Below are positions 46,257 to 56,827 of a stretch of 64,000 bases of DNA, piece after piece. Within the stretch, counting starts at the first letter, position 1. Each line of letters opens with the position of its first letter. The stretch lies in the NCBI GenBank assembly GCA_905181615.1, contig CAJIYH010000002.1:744001-808000 (forward strand), read 5' to 3'. Made by a program: the position numbers and the translations under genes. The DNA comes from an uncultured Flavobacteriaceae bacterium (GTDB lineage Bacteria; Bacteroidota; Bacteroidia; Flavobacteriales; Flavobacteriaceae). Under the pieces are notes generated by a model, which was not told where the DNA came from, did not search any database, and was given only the letters and a program-made list of their open reading frames with translations.

Positions 46257-47231
46257 ATGAATTCAACTAAATTTATCAATACTGTTCTTAAGATAATTGT
46301 GCTCTTTTTTGGTGCCATTTTAATGCTTATATTTATTTTTAGAACCCCAAATGTTTCAATAGATTCCCTTAAAAAAAACTATACTGATCAAGCTTCAAGG
46401 TTTGTAATGATAGACGGTCTCGAAGTTCACTATAAGGACGAAGGATCCGGTATTCCAATTGTATTATTACATGGAACCAGTGCCTCCCTTCACACTTGGG
46501 ACGCATGGACGGAAGAGCTTAAAAAAAACTATCGTGTAATTCGAATGGATCTTCCTGCTTTTGGAGTAACGGGAGCAAATGAAAACAATCAATATGATTT
46601 AAATTCATACAGTCAGTTTCTAGAAAGCTTCTTAAATAAGCTTGATTTAAACGAATTCATTTTAGCAGGTAATTCTCTGGGTGGGTCCATAAGTTGGTTT
46701 TACACCGCTAATCACCCGGACCAAGTGAAACAATTAATTTTATTAGACCCTGCTGGTTTTCCATCTCAGAAGGAGCGTCCCTTAGTCTTTAGATTGGCTG
46801 AAGTTCCATTATTAAGTTTGGCTTTAAAACACATAACCCCTAAGTTTTTCATAAAAGACAATTTAGAACAAGTATATTTTGATGACAGCAAAGTAACCGA
46901 TGAGCTTATTGAACGATATCATCAAATGATTTTAAGAGAAGGTAGTCGTACTGCTTTTGTTGAGCGCGCAAAACTTGAAGGAGCAGACAATACATATCTT
47001 TTGAATCTAATAAAAACACCTACTCTTATTATCTGGGGTGAAAATGATTTGTGGATTCCTGTTGAAGATGGTCAGAAGTTTAAAGATCGAATAGCGAATA
47101 GCAGTTTAGTGATTATGGAAGAAACTGGTCATGTACCTATGGAGGAAAAACCTCTTGAAAGTGTTGAACATGCAATAGATTTTATAATTCAAAACACACT
47201 ACAGGAGACAACCCCAAACCAAGAAAATTAA
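46257..47231 (+). CDS. Alpha/beta-fold hydrolase, membrane-anchored
   Basis: A 324-residue alpha/beta hydrolase with an N-terminal membrane anchor (about residues 8-27, VLKIIVLFFGAILMLIFIF). The oxyanion HGTSASLHTWDAW, nucleophile elbow GNSLGGS, acid WGENDLW and catalytic His in TGHVPMEEKP are all present, so an esterase, lipase or epoxide-hydrolase-like activity is likely; the substrate is unknown. It begins 49 bp after kbl and 4 bases before a small DoxX-like membrane protein. Confidence 0.88.
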   Translation: MNSTKFINTVLKIIVLFFGAILMLIFIFRTPNVSIDSLKKNYTDQASRFVMIDGLEVHYKDEGSGIPIVLLHGTSASLHTWDAWTEELKKNYRVIRMDLPAFGVTGANENNQYDLNSYSQFLESFLNKLDLNEFILAGNSLGGSISWFYTANHPDQVKQLILLDPAGFPSQKERPLVFRLAEVPLLSLALKHITPKFFIKDNLEQVYFDDSKVTDELIERYHQMILREGSRTAFVERAKLEGADNTYLLNLIKTPTLIIWGENDLWIPVEDGQKFKDRIANSSLVIMEETGHVPMEEKPLESVEHAIDFIIQNTLQETTPNQEN

Positions 47232-47235
47232 CACC

Positions 47236-47580
47236 ATGATTGATTTATATATTATGGGCGTAATTTATTTCGTCCTTGGAATTGTTCATTTTACCCACCC
47301 TAAGTTTTACAAACCTATGATGCCTAAATTCTTACCTGCACACCTAACCTTAATCTATTGGAGCGGCGTGGCTGAAATTGTTTTAGGATTGGGAGTGCTT
47401 TTTATTAGCACGAGGAGTTTTGCTCTTTGGGGAATAATAGCAATGCTTACAGTATTTTTGATCGTACACGTAAATATGTTATTTCTGAAGAATAGATTAG
47501 GAATGCCGCTTTGGGCACTTATTTTAAGACTACACATACAATTTGCATTAATGTATTGGGCTTTTGTTAATTTGCCCTAA
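47236..47580 (+). CDS. DoxX-like small membrane protein
   Basis: A 114-residue protein with four predicted membrane segments (about 5-18, 37-54, 63-81 and 93-110). HFTHPKFYKPMMPKFLPAH after the first helix and the GVAEIVLGLGVLF helix match the DoxX/DoxX-like family pattern as I know it. Members are found with quinone or thiol chemistry and in stress responses, but no specific role can be drawn here. It is 4 bases from the alpha/beta hydrolase, which suggests a functional pair. Confidence 0.72.
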   Translation: MIDLYIMGVIYFVLGIVHFTHPKFYKPMMPKFLPAHLTLIYWSGVAEIVLGLGVLFISTRSFALWGIIAMLTVFLIVHVNMLFLKNRLGMPLWALILRLHIQFALMYWAFVNLP

Positions 47581-47723
47581 AGAATTGCTTTTTTTTATCG
47601 CCATAAGCCTTTTCTTGATCAATTGATTCCATAGAATATAGCCCTCAGAATTTAAGTGAAGACGAATTGTCGTTTGATAACAATCCAGGTGGTCTTGTTT
47701 TGGAATTGGGCAATACTTTTAGA

Positions 47724-49325
47724 TTACAATAAATATTCCGTATTAACGAAGTTTGATTCCTTAGAATCCATTAATGAATCCAAAATTTCATTGTTATATG
47801 GTGTGTCTTTAGCTGCTAAAAAAGTTCTAATTGAAAATGAACGAAGGGCATCAAAAACACTTAATGTACCTACGGCAGAATTTTTTCGCCCTGTAAATGG
47901 ATAAACGTCAGGACCTCGCTGACAAGCACTATTTAAATTAACACGACAAACTAAGTTTGCTAAAACATCAATTAATGGAGCTAGTTTTCGAACATCACGA
48001 CCAAATAGACTTACTTGCTGACCATAATCAGAAGCTGCCATTGCGTCTAGAGGTTCGTTGATATCTGAATAAGAAATTATCGGTACAACAGGACCAAATT
48101 GTTCTTCATGATAAACACTCATTTGATCATTAACTGGATATAAAACTGCTGGAAAAGAATAATTTACAGAGAGTTCTCCTCCTCTTTTATTCATAACCTT
48201 CGCACCTTTAGAGATAGCATCTTTTATTAGCCCTTGAATATATGCTGGCTTTCCAGGTTCGGGTAAAGGAGTTAAAAAAACATCTTCTTCCCATGGTAAT
48301 CCAAATTTCAAAGCATCTACTGCTTCAGAAAAGCGTTTATTAAACTCGTCAACAATCGATTCGTGCACATACAATACTTTGAGGGCAGTACAACGTTGAC
48401 CGTTATATGATAGGGTTCCAGAGATACATTCTTTGATCGTAGAATCTAAGTCTGCATCAGGTAAAATAATTCCGGGATTTTTTGCTTCAAGCCCCAGAAC
48501 TAAGCGCAGACGATTTTTATAGGGGTGTAAATCTTGAAGTGCTACGGCAGAAGAACTGTGACCAATTAAAGCCAAGACATCAACTTTTCCAGTTTCCATG
48601 ATGGGAGAAGCAATTTTTCGACCACGTCCAAATAATATATTAACAACCCCTGCTGGAAAACTTTCTTGAAAGGCTTTTAACAAAGGTGTTATTAATAAAA
48701 CTCCATGTTTTGCAGGCTTAAAAATAGCTGTATTACCCATGATAATAGCAGGTATTAGCAAACAAAAGGTTTCATTTAGAGGGTAATTATATGGACCTAA
48801 ACATAAAACAACTCCAATTGGACCTCGTCTTATATGGGCATGAATTCCTGATTGTTTATCAAACTTTGCACTCTTACGATCAAGTTTCTTATAAGCTTCT
48901 ACAGTGTCATATATGTAATCAACTGTTCTGTCAAATTCTTTGTAAGAATCTACTTTGTTTTTTCCAATTTCCCACATTAGTAGCTCAACTACCTGCTCGC
49001 GGTAACTTTTCATTTTATCAGCAAAAGTGGTTAAACATCGTAAACGATCTTTTACTTTCATGGTAGGCCAAACACCTTGCCCTCGATTGTATGATTTCTC
49101 AGCCGCTGTTAAAGCCGCTATTGCTGGCTCTGTTTCCATATCCGGAATTGATCCTAAAAGCGTTGGTCCTATAACACCATCTTTGTCCTTCGAATGAATG
49201 GTAGAATAGACTTCGCTTGTTTCCCCTTTCCATTCATGCAAAACACCATCAACAAGATATTCATTGCAGTATAAAGGGTTGTTAAACTTTGGTAAATTAA
49301 GGATGCTTTTTTCAGAATGATTCAT
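47724..49325 (-). CDS. gapN: NADP-dependent non-phosphorylating glyceraldehyde-3-phosphate dehydrogenase-like ALDH
   Basis: A 533-residue aldehyde dehydrogenase. Catalytic residues are in place: Asn180 in PYNYPLN, Glu280 in LGLEAKNPG and nucleophile Cys312 in GQRCTALK. The end section [20 protein letters not shown] followed by [14 protein letters not shown] is the hallmark I associate with GapN / plant ALDH11-type enzymes, which oxidise glyceraldehyde-3-phosphate directly to 3-phosphoglycerate and yield NADPH without ATP. It is monocistronic. Other ALDH substrates cannot be ruled out without activity data. Confidence 0.82.
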   Translation of the reverse strand: MNHSEKSILNLPKFNNPLYCNEYLVDGVLHEWKGETSEVYSTIHSKDKDGVIGPTLLGSIPDMETEPAIAALTAAEKSYNRGQGVWPTMKVKDRLRCLTTFADKMKSYREQVVELLMWEIGKNKVDSYKEFDRTVDYIYDTVEAYKKLDRKSAKFDKQSGIHAHIRRGPIGVVLCLGPYNYPLNETFCLLIPAIIMGNTAIFKPAKHGVLLITPLLKAFQESFPAGVVNILFGRGRKIASPIMETGKVDVLALIGHSSSAVALQDLHPYKNRLRLVLGLEAKNPGIILPDADLDSTIKECISGTLSYNGQRCTALKVLYVHESIVDEFNKRFSEAVDALKFGLPWEEDVFLTPLPEPGKPAYIQGLIKDAISKGAKVMNKRGGELSVNYSFPAVLYPVNDQMSVYHEEQFGPVVPIISYSDINEPLDAMAASDYGQQVSLFGRDVRKLAPLIDVLANLVCRVNLNSACQRGPDVYPFTGRKNSAVGTLSVFDALRSFSIRTFLAAKDTPYNNEILDSLMDSKESNFVNTEYLL

Positions 49326-49611
49326 TGTGTAAAATGTATTGTTTAACTTTTTTGTTAAAAGAATATCTAAGTTAGTGTTTTTTTAATTCAGTTTGATCAT
49401 TTAATTAATTTACTAAATTAATATATTATAATTTAATGGCACAATATAATTAGATGGTTAAAAAAGTTGTTTGTCGTTTATAACTAGAGTATATTTCAAA
49501 ATATAAAACACAAGAAATATCAGCACGAAAACACATCCTTTATCAAAGAAAATTGGTCTTTATTTAGGCCCACTTTTTTTTATATCGCTTCTTTATTTAT
49601 CACCAGGAAAC

Positions 49612-50964
49612 TTGTCCTTTGAAGCTACAGCAGTAATAGCAACATCTAGTTGGATGATATGTTGGTGGATAACCGAATCTGTTTCTATATCAGTTACTGC
49701 TTTGCTTCCCTTAATTATATTTCCATTAACCGGGGTTATGGAGGTTAATAATGTAGGAGCTAATTATGGTAGTTCTATTGTTTTTTTGTTTTTTGGTGGT
49801 TTTGTTTTAGCCTTAGGATTAGAAAAAGTAAACTTACACCGAAGAATTGCCCTTACGATTATAAAAAAAACTGGAACCTCTCCAAATAAAGTAATCTTAG
49901 GGTTCATGATTGCAACTGCATTTATGAGCATGTGGATTAGTAATACTGCTAGCACTGTGGTTATGCTGCCCATAGCACTCTCCGTAATTAATTTACTCAT
50001 CGATCAAGCTGAGAACTCAAAAAAACAAACTAAGAACTTTGCATTGAGTGTAATGCTTGGAATTGCTTTTTCTGCAAATGCTGGTGGAATAGCTACTGTG
50101 ATTGGTACACCGCCAAACTCAGTTCTGATTGGACTTTTGGAAAATGAGTATAATATTCAAATTTCATTTGTAAAATGGATGATGATAGGGCTTCCTTTTG
50201 CCGTTGCATTAATTGCAATAATATATTTTGTCTTAGTCCATTTTATGTTTTCCACCAAAGGCTTGAAGTTCAGTGCCTCCCAAAAAGTAATTGATTCTGA
50301 GCTTGACAAATTAGGTCCTATATCTCCTAAAGAAAAACAAGTGCTTTGGGTGTTTGGAGTTGTTGTGTCGCTCTGGATTTTCAGAACCTTAATTAACTCC
50401 GAATTACCGGGTCTTAATCTCTCAGACACCGTTATTAGTGTTTTAGGAGCTTTAGCTCTTTTTGCCATTCCTTTTAATTTAAAAAAAGGAAAATTTATTC
50501 TAGAATGGAAGGATACTCAAAAACTTTCTTGGGGAATTCTTATTCTTTTTGGAGGTGGACTCGCACTTGCAAAAGGTATGTCTTCAACTGGAATTGTATC
50601 CTTGATTACGACTTATATTGCTGAAGGAAATTTCAGTGAACTTTTAACAGCTTCACTACTCATAATACTCATGCTTTTTATGACTGAATTAATGAGTAAT
50701 GTTGCTTTAATTGCAGTTCTAGCGCCAGTTGTCGCAGGAATAGCTTTAGGGCTTGATATTCCTATGCTTTATTTATTAATACCTGTTACAATTGCGAGTA
50801 GTTGTGCTTTTATGTTGCCAATGGCTACGCCGCCAAATGCAATTGTATTTGCGAGCGGCTATATCAAAGTCCATGAAATGGCTCGAATTGGAATAATAAT
50901 TAATTGTATTGCGGTAATTCTACTAATTGCAATATTTGAATTTATACTTCCCTTAATTTTTTAG
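49612..50964 (+). CDS. DASS-family sodium-coupled anion symporter (start uncertain)
   Basis: A divalent-anion:sodium symporter (SLC13-like), importing dicarboxylates, sulfate or phosphate. Motifs: WWITESVSISVTALLPL, the first SNT box (SNTASTVVMLPIAL), ATVIGTPPNSVLIG, and in the second repeat MSNVALIAVLAPV with LPMATPPNAIVFASG. At least ten membrane segments. The annotated start is a TTG at 49612, but the same frame continues upstream to a stop at 49504 and encodes a credible first helix (GLYLGPLFFISLLYLSPG) with no ATG, GTG or TTG. The true start is therefore either non-standard or lost by an indel. Confidence 0.85.
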   Translation: MSFEATAVIATSSWMICWWITESVSISVTALLPLIIFPLTGVMEVNNVGANYGSSIVFLFFGGFVLALGLEKVNLHRRIALTIIKKTGTSPNKVILGFMIATAFMSMWISNTASTVVMLPIALSVINLLIDQAENSKKQTKNFALSVMLGIAFSANAGGIATVIGTPPNSVLIGLLENEYNIQISFVKWMMIGLPFAVALIAIIYFVLVHFMFSTKGLKFSASQKVIDSELDKLGPISPKEKQVLWVFGVVVSLWIFRTLINSELPGLNLSDTVISVLGALALFAIPFNLKKGKFILEWKDTQKLSWGILILFGGGLALAKGMSSTGIVSLITTYIAEGNFSELLTASLLIILMLFMTELMSNVALIAVLAPVVAGIALGLDIPMLYLLIPVTIASSCAFMLPMATPPNAIVFASGYIKVHEMARIGIIINCIAVILLIAIFEFILPLIF

Positions 50965-50966
50965 TC

Positions 50967-51022
50967 ATAAAAAAAGTCTCCACAATAATCGATAAATTGA
51001 TTAATGTTTAAGAGACTTTTAA
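50967..51022. terminator. Long hairpin between the convergent DASS and ilvC genes
   Basis: AAAAAGTCTC (50971-50980) pairs with GAGACTTTT (51012-51020), and inside the loop CAATAATC pairs with GATTAATG apart from one mismatch, giving one long stem. A-rich and T-rich flanks would allow termination in both directions. Confidence 0.75.
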
Positions 51023-51044
51023 AAAGTATGATTTTATATAAATC

Positions 51045-52520
51045 TTAAACGATTTTTTTCATTGCTGTCATAGAATCACGCAATTCATAACCAATCATTT
51101 CTATCGGATGAAAACGTATGATTTCATTAATATCAATAAGTTGTTTATTATCTACACCATTGCTTTGATCTCCTGCATATGCTGTACCAATAACATCGGT
51201 ATTAATTTTCTTCATAAACTCAGTAAGCATAGGCTTACAAGCGTGATCAAATAAGTAACATCCGTATTCAGCTGTATCCGAAATAACACGATTCATTTCA
51301 AACAACTTTTTACGCGCTATGGTATTTGCTATTAATGGCGTTTCATGTAAAGACTCATAATAAGCCGACTCTTCTTTGATTCCCGCAGCAACCATAGTGT
51401 CAAAGGCTAACTCTACTCCTGCTCTAACAAAAGCTACCATTAATACACCATGATCAAAAAATTCTTGTTCGGAAATTTCTTGATCTGTTACTTTAGTTTT
51501 TTCAAAAGCTGTTTCTCCAGTAGCTGCTCTCCAGCCTAAAAGATTTTTGTCATCATTTGCCCAATCTTCCATCATTTTTTTTGAGAAGTTACCAGACATG
51601 ATATCATCCATATGCTTGTGAAATAGAGGCTCCATGATTTCCTTTAGCTCTTCTGAAAGTTCAAAAGCTTTTACTTTAGCTGGGTTAGAAAGACGATCCA
51701 TCATATTTGTAATTCCACCATGCTTTAGAGCTTCTGTAATGGTTTCCCATCCGTACTGAATTAATTTTGCAGCGTAAGATGAATCAATCCCTTGTGCTAC
51801 CATTTTATCAAAACATAAGATAGACCCTGTTTGCAACACACCACAAAGAATGGTTTGTTCTCCCATTAAGTCAGACTTAACTTCAGCAACAAAAGAAGAT
51901 TCTAAAACACCCGCACGATGTCCTCCTGTAGCAACAGCATAAGCTTTTGCTTGGCCTAAACCATGAGCTTGAGGATCGTTCTCGGGGTGCACAGCAATAA
52001 GTGTTGGTACACCAAAACCTCTTTTATACTCTTCTCTAACTTCTGATCCTGGGCACTTAGGTGCTACCATAATCACAGTTAAATCTTCTCTAACTTGAGT
52101 TCCTTCTTCTACAATATTGAAACCGTGAGAATAAGAAAGCGTAGCTCCCTTTTTCATTAAGGGCATAACTGCCTTAACAACGGGAGTATGGTTTTTGTCT
52201 GGAGTAAGGTTAATTACAACATCCGCGTCTGGAATCATTTCCTCAAAGCTTCCAACAGAAAAACTGTTGTCAACTGCGTTCTGATAAGATGCTCTCTTTT
52301 GATCGATAGCTCCTTTACGTAATGCGTATGAAATATTTAATCCTGAGTCACGCATGTTTAAACCTTGGTTTAAACCTTGAGCTCCGCAACCTATGATTAC
52401 AATTTTCTTTCCCACTAATGCTTTAATTCCTTCTTCAAATTCTGAAGAATCCATGAATCTACATTGAGCCAATTGATCGAGTTGATTTCTTAATGATAGT
52501 TGGTTGAAGTAATTTGCCAT
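51045..52520 (-). CDS. ilvC: Ketol-acid reductoisomerase, class II
   Basis: NADPH and Mg dependent isomeroreductase for valine and isoleucine synthesis. 491 residues, the long class II form with a duplicated C-terminal knotted domain (same length as E. coli IlvC). Motifs: [20 protein letters not shown] with the dinucleotide loop, SYALRKGA after it, and metal-ligand region [17 protein letters not shown]. Last gene of ilvD-ilvB-ilvN-ilvC, 6 bp after ilvN. Confidence 0.96.
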   Translation of the reverse strand: MANYFNQLSLRNQLDQLAQCRFMDSSEFEEGIKALVGKKIVIIGCGAQGLNQGLNMRDSGLNISYALRKGAIDQKRASYQNAVDNSFSVGSFEEMIPDADVVINLTPDKNHTPVVKAVMPLMKKGATLSYSHGFNIVEEGTQVREDLTVIMVAPKCPGSEVREEYKRGFGVPTLIAVHPENDPQAHGLGQAKAYAVATGGHRAGVLESSFVAEVKSDLMGEQTILCGVLQTGSILCFDKMVAQGIDSSYAAKLIQYGWETITEALKHGGITNMMDRLSNPAKVKAFELSEELKEIMEPLFHKHMDDIMSGNFSKKMMEDWANDDKNLLGWRAATGETAFEKTKVTDQEISEQEFFDHGVLMVAFVRAGVELAFDTMVAAGIKEESAYYESLHETPLIANTIARKKLFEMNRVISDTAEYGCYLFDHACKPMLTEFMKKINTDVIGTAYAGDQSNGVDNKQLIDINEIIRFHPIEMIGYELRDSMTAMKKIV

Positions 52521-52526
52521 TTTAAA

Positions 52527-53069
52527 TTATTTAGTCTTTATTTTATGATTAAAAGTGTTTAGTATTTCTGAAATTCCCATTTTTTCTTTAGAAATTGAAA
52601 TTCTTCCTGAGCGAACAAACTGGAGTAATCCATGAGGAGCTAGTGCTTCACGAAGCGCTTCTATTTCGTCACGAAAACCAGTTTTTTCAATTACAAAAAA
52701 TTCTGGTGAGACCGTCACTATATTAGCGTGACTATCTTTTATCATGTTTTGAATTTGCCGTTCTTCGAACAAAGAACTTGATTTTACTTTATATAGAGCA
52801 GATTCTTGAAATATAGTTTCTTCATCTGTATGATAAAAAGCTCTGATTACATCAATTTGTTTTTCAATTTGCTGAACTATTTTCCGAACACCTGATTCGG
52901 TCATGTTTACAACAATAATAAATCTGAAAACATCGGGAATCTCTGATTGTGAAGTAGAAAAACTTATAAAATCGATATGTCTCTTCAAGAAAATTGCAGA
53001 TATACGGTTAAGCAAACCAACATTATTTTCGGTATAAATGGAAATGGTATATTTTGTAAAATCACTCAT
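52527..53069 (-). CDS. ilvN: Acetolactate synthase, small (regulatory) subunit
   Basis: ACT-domain subunit conferring valine feedback on acetolactate synthase. 180 residues: N-terminal ACT domain (TISIYTENNVGLLNRISAIF, DVFRFIIVVN) and a C-terminal domain with VTVSPEFFVIEKTG. The ilvB stop and ilvN start share one base (TAATG), a sign of tight translational coupling and fixed stoichiometry. Confidence 0.93.
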   Translation of the reverse strand: MSDFTKYTISIYTENNVGLLNRISAIFLKRHIDFISFSTSQSEIPDVFRFIIVVNMTESGVRKIVQQIEKQIDVIRAFYHTDEETIFQESALYKVKSSSLFEERQIQNMIKDSHANIVTVSPEFFVIEKTGFRDEIEALREALAPHGLLQFVRSGRISISKEKMGISEILNTFNHKIKTK

Positions 53070-54772
53070 TATTTTAATCTTATATCTGAAACCGATGCAC
53101 CGGTAGGTATCATCGGAAATACGTTAGCTTCTTTTTCTACACATACTTCAAGGAAATAGGGCTGATCGGAAGCAATCATCGTTTTAATTGCCTGGTCTAA
53201 TTCTTCTCGTTTCGTTACCCGTTGTGCATCTATATGATACCCTTTGGCTATGGTCACAAAATCTGGGTTTGTCATTTCTGTAGAAGCGTATCGTTTGTCG
53301 AAAAATAATTGTTGCCATTGACGTACCATTCCGAGATAATCGTTGTTTAAAACAACAATCTTAACGGCTGTTTTATTTTGAAAGATAGTTCCTAACTCTT
53401 GAATGGTCATTTGATATCCACCATCTCCAATAACCGCTAAAACTTCACGATCGGGTGCTCCCATTTTAGCACCAATTGCAGCAGGCAAGGCAAATCCCAT
53501 GGTTCCAAGACCTCCAGAGGTTACGTTACTTTTTGATTGAACAAATTCAGCATAACGACAAGCAATCATTTGATGTTGACCTACATCCGATACGATAACA
53601 GCATCACCTTTGGTGTATTTGTTGATTCCTATTATTACCTCACCCATGGTTAAACCTTCTTTGGTAGGCAAGGTGTCACCTTTAATAACCTCTTCGATTT
53701 CAATTTTCATATGATCAGTAAAACGTTGTTTCCATTGATTATATGCTTTATGTTTTACAAGAACTGTAAGTTGTGAAAGGCTTTCTTTGCAATTCCCTAA
53801 TACAGGAAAATCTGCTTTTACATTTTTACTGATTTCAGCAGGGTCTATTTCTATGTGAACTACTTTTGCTTGCTTTGCATACGTTTCTAAATTTCCAGTA
53901 ACACGATCATCAAAACGCATTCCAATAGCTATCAATACATCACATTGATTAGTCAAAACATTGGGTCCGTAATTTCCATGCATCCCCACCATCCCAAAAT
54001 TAAGTGGGTGCTTGGTTGGAAGTGCAGACAAACCTAAAATTGTCCATGTAGCTGGGATTCCAGAAGTCTCAACAAAAGTCTTAAACTCTTCTTCAGCTTC
54101 TCCTAAAATAACACCTTGCCCCCAAATTATCATGGGTTTTTGTGCCTTATTAATTATTTCAGCAGCAGCTTCTACTTGAGCAGTGTCTAGGGTTGGTATT
54201 GGTGCATAACTTCGAACTCCTTTACATTTCTCGTAGGTGTAATCTAGTAATTCAAATTGGGCATCTTTGGTAATATCTATAAGTACAGGTCCCGGTCTCC
54301 CAGAACGAGCAATATAAAAAGCTTTTGCCATGATAACAGGAATCTCACTGGCTTTGGTAATCTGATAATTCCATTTAGTTACTGGGGTTGAAATACCGAT
54401 AATATCAGTTTCTTGAAAAGCATCTGAGCCTAATAAATGTGATGCAACTTGACCTGTAATACAGACCATGGGTGTCGAATCTATTTGTGCGTCAGCAATT
54501 CCTGTTACCAAGTTTGTAGCACCAGGTCCTGAAGTAGCCATTGCGACTCCAACTTTTCCAGATGTTCTGGCATATCCCTGAGCTGCGTGTGTTGCTCCTT
54601 GTTCGTGTCTAGTTAATATATGAGATAAACTATCGCTGTATTTATAGAGCTCATCATATATAGGCATGATTGCTCCACCAGGATATCCATATATTAAATC
54701 TACCCCTTCTTCCAGAAGACTACGAATAACTGCTTCTGCTCCGGAAATAGAACTTGTTTCTTTATTTTTCAT
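53069..54772 (-). CDS. ilvB: Acetolactate synthase, large (catalytic) subunit
   Basis: Thiamine-diphosphate and FAD enzyme making acetolactate from two pyruvates and acetohydroxybutyrate from pyruvate plus 2-oxobutyrate. 567 residues: catalytic Glu in HEQGATHAAQGYAR, PGATNLVTGIADA, FAD region MVGMHGNYGPN and MRFDDRVTGN, and the ThDP motif AVIGDGGYQMTIQELGT with NNDYLGMVRQW. One base separates it from ilvD upstream. Confidence 0.95.
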   Translation of the reverse strand: MKNKETSSISGAEAVIRSLLEEGVDLIYGYPGGAIMPIYDELYKYSDSLSHILTRHEQGATHAAQGYARTSGKVGVAMATSGPGATNLVTGIADAQIDSTPMVCITGQVASHLLGSDAFQETDIIGISTPVTKWNYQITKASEIPVIMAKAFYIARSGRPGPVLIDITKDAQFELLDYTYEKCKGVRSYAPIPTLDTAQVEAAAEIINKAQKPMIIWGQGVILGEAEEEFKTFVETSGIPATWTILGLSALPTKHPLNFGMVGMHGNYGPNVLTNQCDVLIAIGMRFDDRVTGNLETYAKQAKVVHIEIDPAEISKNVKADFPVLGNCKESLSQLTVLVKHKAYNQWKQRFTDHMKIEIEEVIKGDTLPTKEGLTMGEVIIGINKYTKGDAVIVSDVGQHQMIACRYAEFVQSKSNVTSGGLGTMGFALPAAIGAKMGAPDREVLAVIGDGGYQMTIQELGTIFQNKTAVKIVVLNNDYLGMVRQWQQLFFDKRYASTEMTNPDFVTIAKGYHIDAQRVTKREELDQAIKTMIASDQPYFLEVCVEKEANVFPMIPTGASVSDIRLK

Positions 54773-54773
54773 T

Positions 54774-56450
54774 TTAAAACTCGTCTGTTACACAGCCTTG
54801 TGAAGCTGTAGAAACATTTTTAATGTATTTATATAAAACCCCTCTTTGAAATTTGTAAGCGGGTTCTTTCCAATTTGCTTTTCTTGAAGCCAAATCTTCA
54901 TCACTTACTAGAACATTCAGGGTGTTGCTTTCTGCATTTATTTCTATGATATCGCCATTCTCAATTAAACCGATAGCACCTCCTGTCTGGGCTTCGGGAA
55001 CAATATGTCCAACAACAAACCCATGGGTTCCACCAGAAAATCTTCCATCGGTTATTAATGCGACGTCTTTACCTAAACCTGCCCCCATAATGGCAGATGT
55101 TGGTTTCAACATTTCAGGCATACCCGGTCCTCCTTTTGGGCCTTCATATCGAATTACAATAACTTCTCCTTTCTTAACTTCTCCTCTACCAATTCCATCG
55201 TTAGCGGCATATTCACTGTCATAAACACGAGCTGGACCTTTGAATATTAATCCTTCTTTTCCTGTAATTTTTGCTACCGAACCTCCTGAAGCAAGGTTAC
55301 CCTTTAGTATGCGAATATGTCCCGATGCTTTAATCGGGTCACTAACTGGATGTATTATATCCTGACCTTCTTTTAAATCTTTTACCTCTGCTAGGTTCTC
55401 AGCAAGTGTTTTGCCTGTTACGGTAAGACAATCCCCATGTAACATTCCTTCAGCAAGCATAAATTTTAGTACTGCAGGTACTCCCCCAATGTCATGAAGA
55501 TCTTCCATGAGATATTTTCCACTTGGCTTTAAATCTGCCAAGAATGGTGTGATGTCCATTAACTTCTGAAAATCATCTAAAGAGAAATCTATTTGTGCAG
55601 ATTTTGCAATAGCAAGGAAATGTAAAACAGCATTTGTAGAACCTCCCAAAACAGCAACCAAACGAATCGCATTTTCCAAAGATTTTTTGGTTACAATATC
55701 TGAGGGCTTTATGTCTTGTTCTATTAAATATCGGAGTGCGGCCCCAACTTTTTCACATTCTTCTTTTTTATTTGAGCTTACCGCTGGATTTGATGAGTTA
55801 TATGGCAATGCCATGCCGAGCGCTTCTATTGCAGAAGCCATGGTATTAGCAGTGTACATTCCACCACAAGCACCTGCTCCGGGACAAGCTTTTTTTACTA
55901 TTTGTTTAAACTCAGACTCCTCCATGGTTCCAGCAACTTTCTCTCCCCATGCTTCAAATGCAGAAACTATGTCTAACTTTTTGTCTTTATGACAACCAGG
56001 AGCTATAGTACCTCCATAAACCAAGATTGAGGGACGGTCTAATCTCAACATAGCCATCATGGCTCCAGGCATATTTTTATCACAACCAACAACAGTAACA
56101 AGAGCATCGTAGGACATTGCTTGAACAACTGTTTCCATAGAATCTGCAATTACATCTCTGGAAGGAAGCGAAAAACGCATTCCAGGAGTTCCCATAGAAA
56201 TTCCATCACTTACTCCAATGGTATTGAAAATCAAACCAACTAAATCAGAAGATTGAACTCCTTTTTTTATGTCAACAGACAAATCATTGAGATGCATGTT
56301 ACATGGATTACCTTCATAACCTGTAGATGCAATGCCAATTAAGGGCTTCTTGAAATCCTCATCAGTCAATCCTATTGCATGTAACATGGCTTGTGCAGCT
56401 GGCTGCGTTGGGTCTTGCGTTACTGCTTTACTGAACTTATTATATTCCAT
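54774..56450 (-). CDS. ilvD: Dihydroxy-acid dehydratase
   Basis: Iron-sulfur and Mg enzyme dehydrating dihydroxy acids to 2-oxo acids in valine and isoleucine synthesis. 558 residues with the cluster cysteines in [23 protein letters not shown] and [16 protein letters not shown], and the C-terminal [20 protein letters not shown]. First gene of the ilv operon; the 377 bp upstream hold its promoter. Confidence 0.96.
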   Translation of the reverse strand: MEYNKFSKAVTQDPTQPAAQAMLHAIGLTDEDFKKPLIGIASTGYEGNPCNMHLNDLSVDIKKGVQSSDLVGLIFNTIGVSDGISMGTPGMRFSLPSRDVIADSMETVVQAMSYDALVTVVGCDKNMPGAMMAMLRLDRPSILVYGGTIAPGCHKDKKLDIVSAFEAWGEKVAGTMEESEFKQIVKKACPGAGACGGMYTANTMASAIEALGMALPYNSSNPAVSSNKKEECEKVGAALRYLIEQDIKPSDIVTKKSLENAIRLVAVLGGSTNAVLHFLAIAKSAQIDFSLDDFQKLMDITPFLADLKPSGKYLMEDLHDIGGVPAVLKFMLAEGMLHGDCLTVTGKTLAENLAEVKDLKEGQDIIHPVSDPIKASGHIRILKGNLASGGSVAKITGKEGLIFKGPARVYDSEYAANDGIGRGEVKKGEVIVIRYEGPKGGPGMPEMLKPTSAIMGAGLGKDVALITDGRFSGGTHGFVVGHIVPEAQTGGAIGLIENGDIIEINAESNTLNVLVSDEDLASRKANWKEPAYKFQRGVLYKYIKNVSTASQGCVTDEF

Positions 56451-56827
56451 TTAATTTTAAATCTAATTCGAATTTATAACACTTAAAAAAAGACGGGAAA
56501 TTAATTTTTAAATTTGCCCTAAGTCCAAAAGCATTAAATATTTATATTACATTTGTTTTCAGATATTTAAAGTTAAAAACTAACGACATTCAAGATCTTT
56601 TAACTTTAAAAATTTGCTGTAAATAAAAGGAAATTTAGTGAGATAAACAGTTCCTTTTACTCCTTTTACAGAATGAATAAATTTCTACTCAAATAGTTGA
56701 ATTATTCATTGATTACCAAGTATTAAGGGTTGAAATTTTGGATTATTCGTAATGCATTTAAAATTCAACCTTAATAAATTTATTATAGTATATTCAAAAA
56801 CCCTATTATTGTGGGAAATTATAAATT
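56451..56827. other. 377-bp divergent intergenic region between ilvD and nitroreductase
   Basis: Very AT-rich, with no plausible gene. It holds a perfect 13-base inverted repeat (56566-56610) and one TAnnTTTG match (TACATTTG, 56548-56555) facing right. Short minus-strand frames here are not enriched in Ile, Val or Leu codons, so I see no classical attenuator leader peptide for the ilv operon. Confidence 0.5.
56566..56610. repeat. 13-base inverted repeat in the ilvD upstream region
   Basis: TTTAAAGTTAAAA (56566-56578) and TTTTAACTTTAAA (56598-56610) are perfect reverse complements separated by 19 bases. The stem is AT-only except for one G-C pair, so it is a weak terminator; it could be a binding site or an mRNA leader structure. 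Confidence 0.55.

Noticed and set aside
47656-47904. 82-codon plus-strand frame at the 3' end of the gapN-like gene
   Set aside because: Mostly antisense to the conserved end of the dehydrogenase; no recognisable product.
56451-56827. Attenuator leader peptide for the ilv operon
   Set aside because: The short minus-strand frames lack runs of Ile, Val or Leu codons and no terminator/antiterminator pair is evident.
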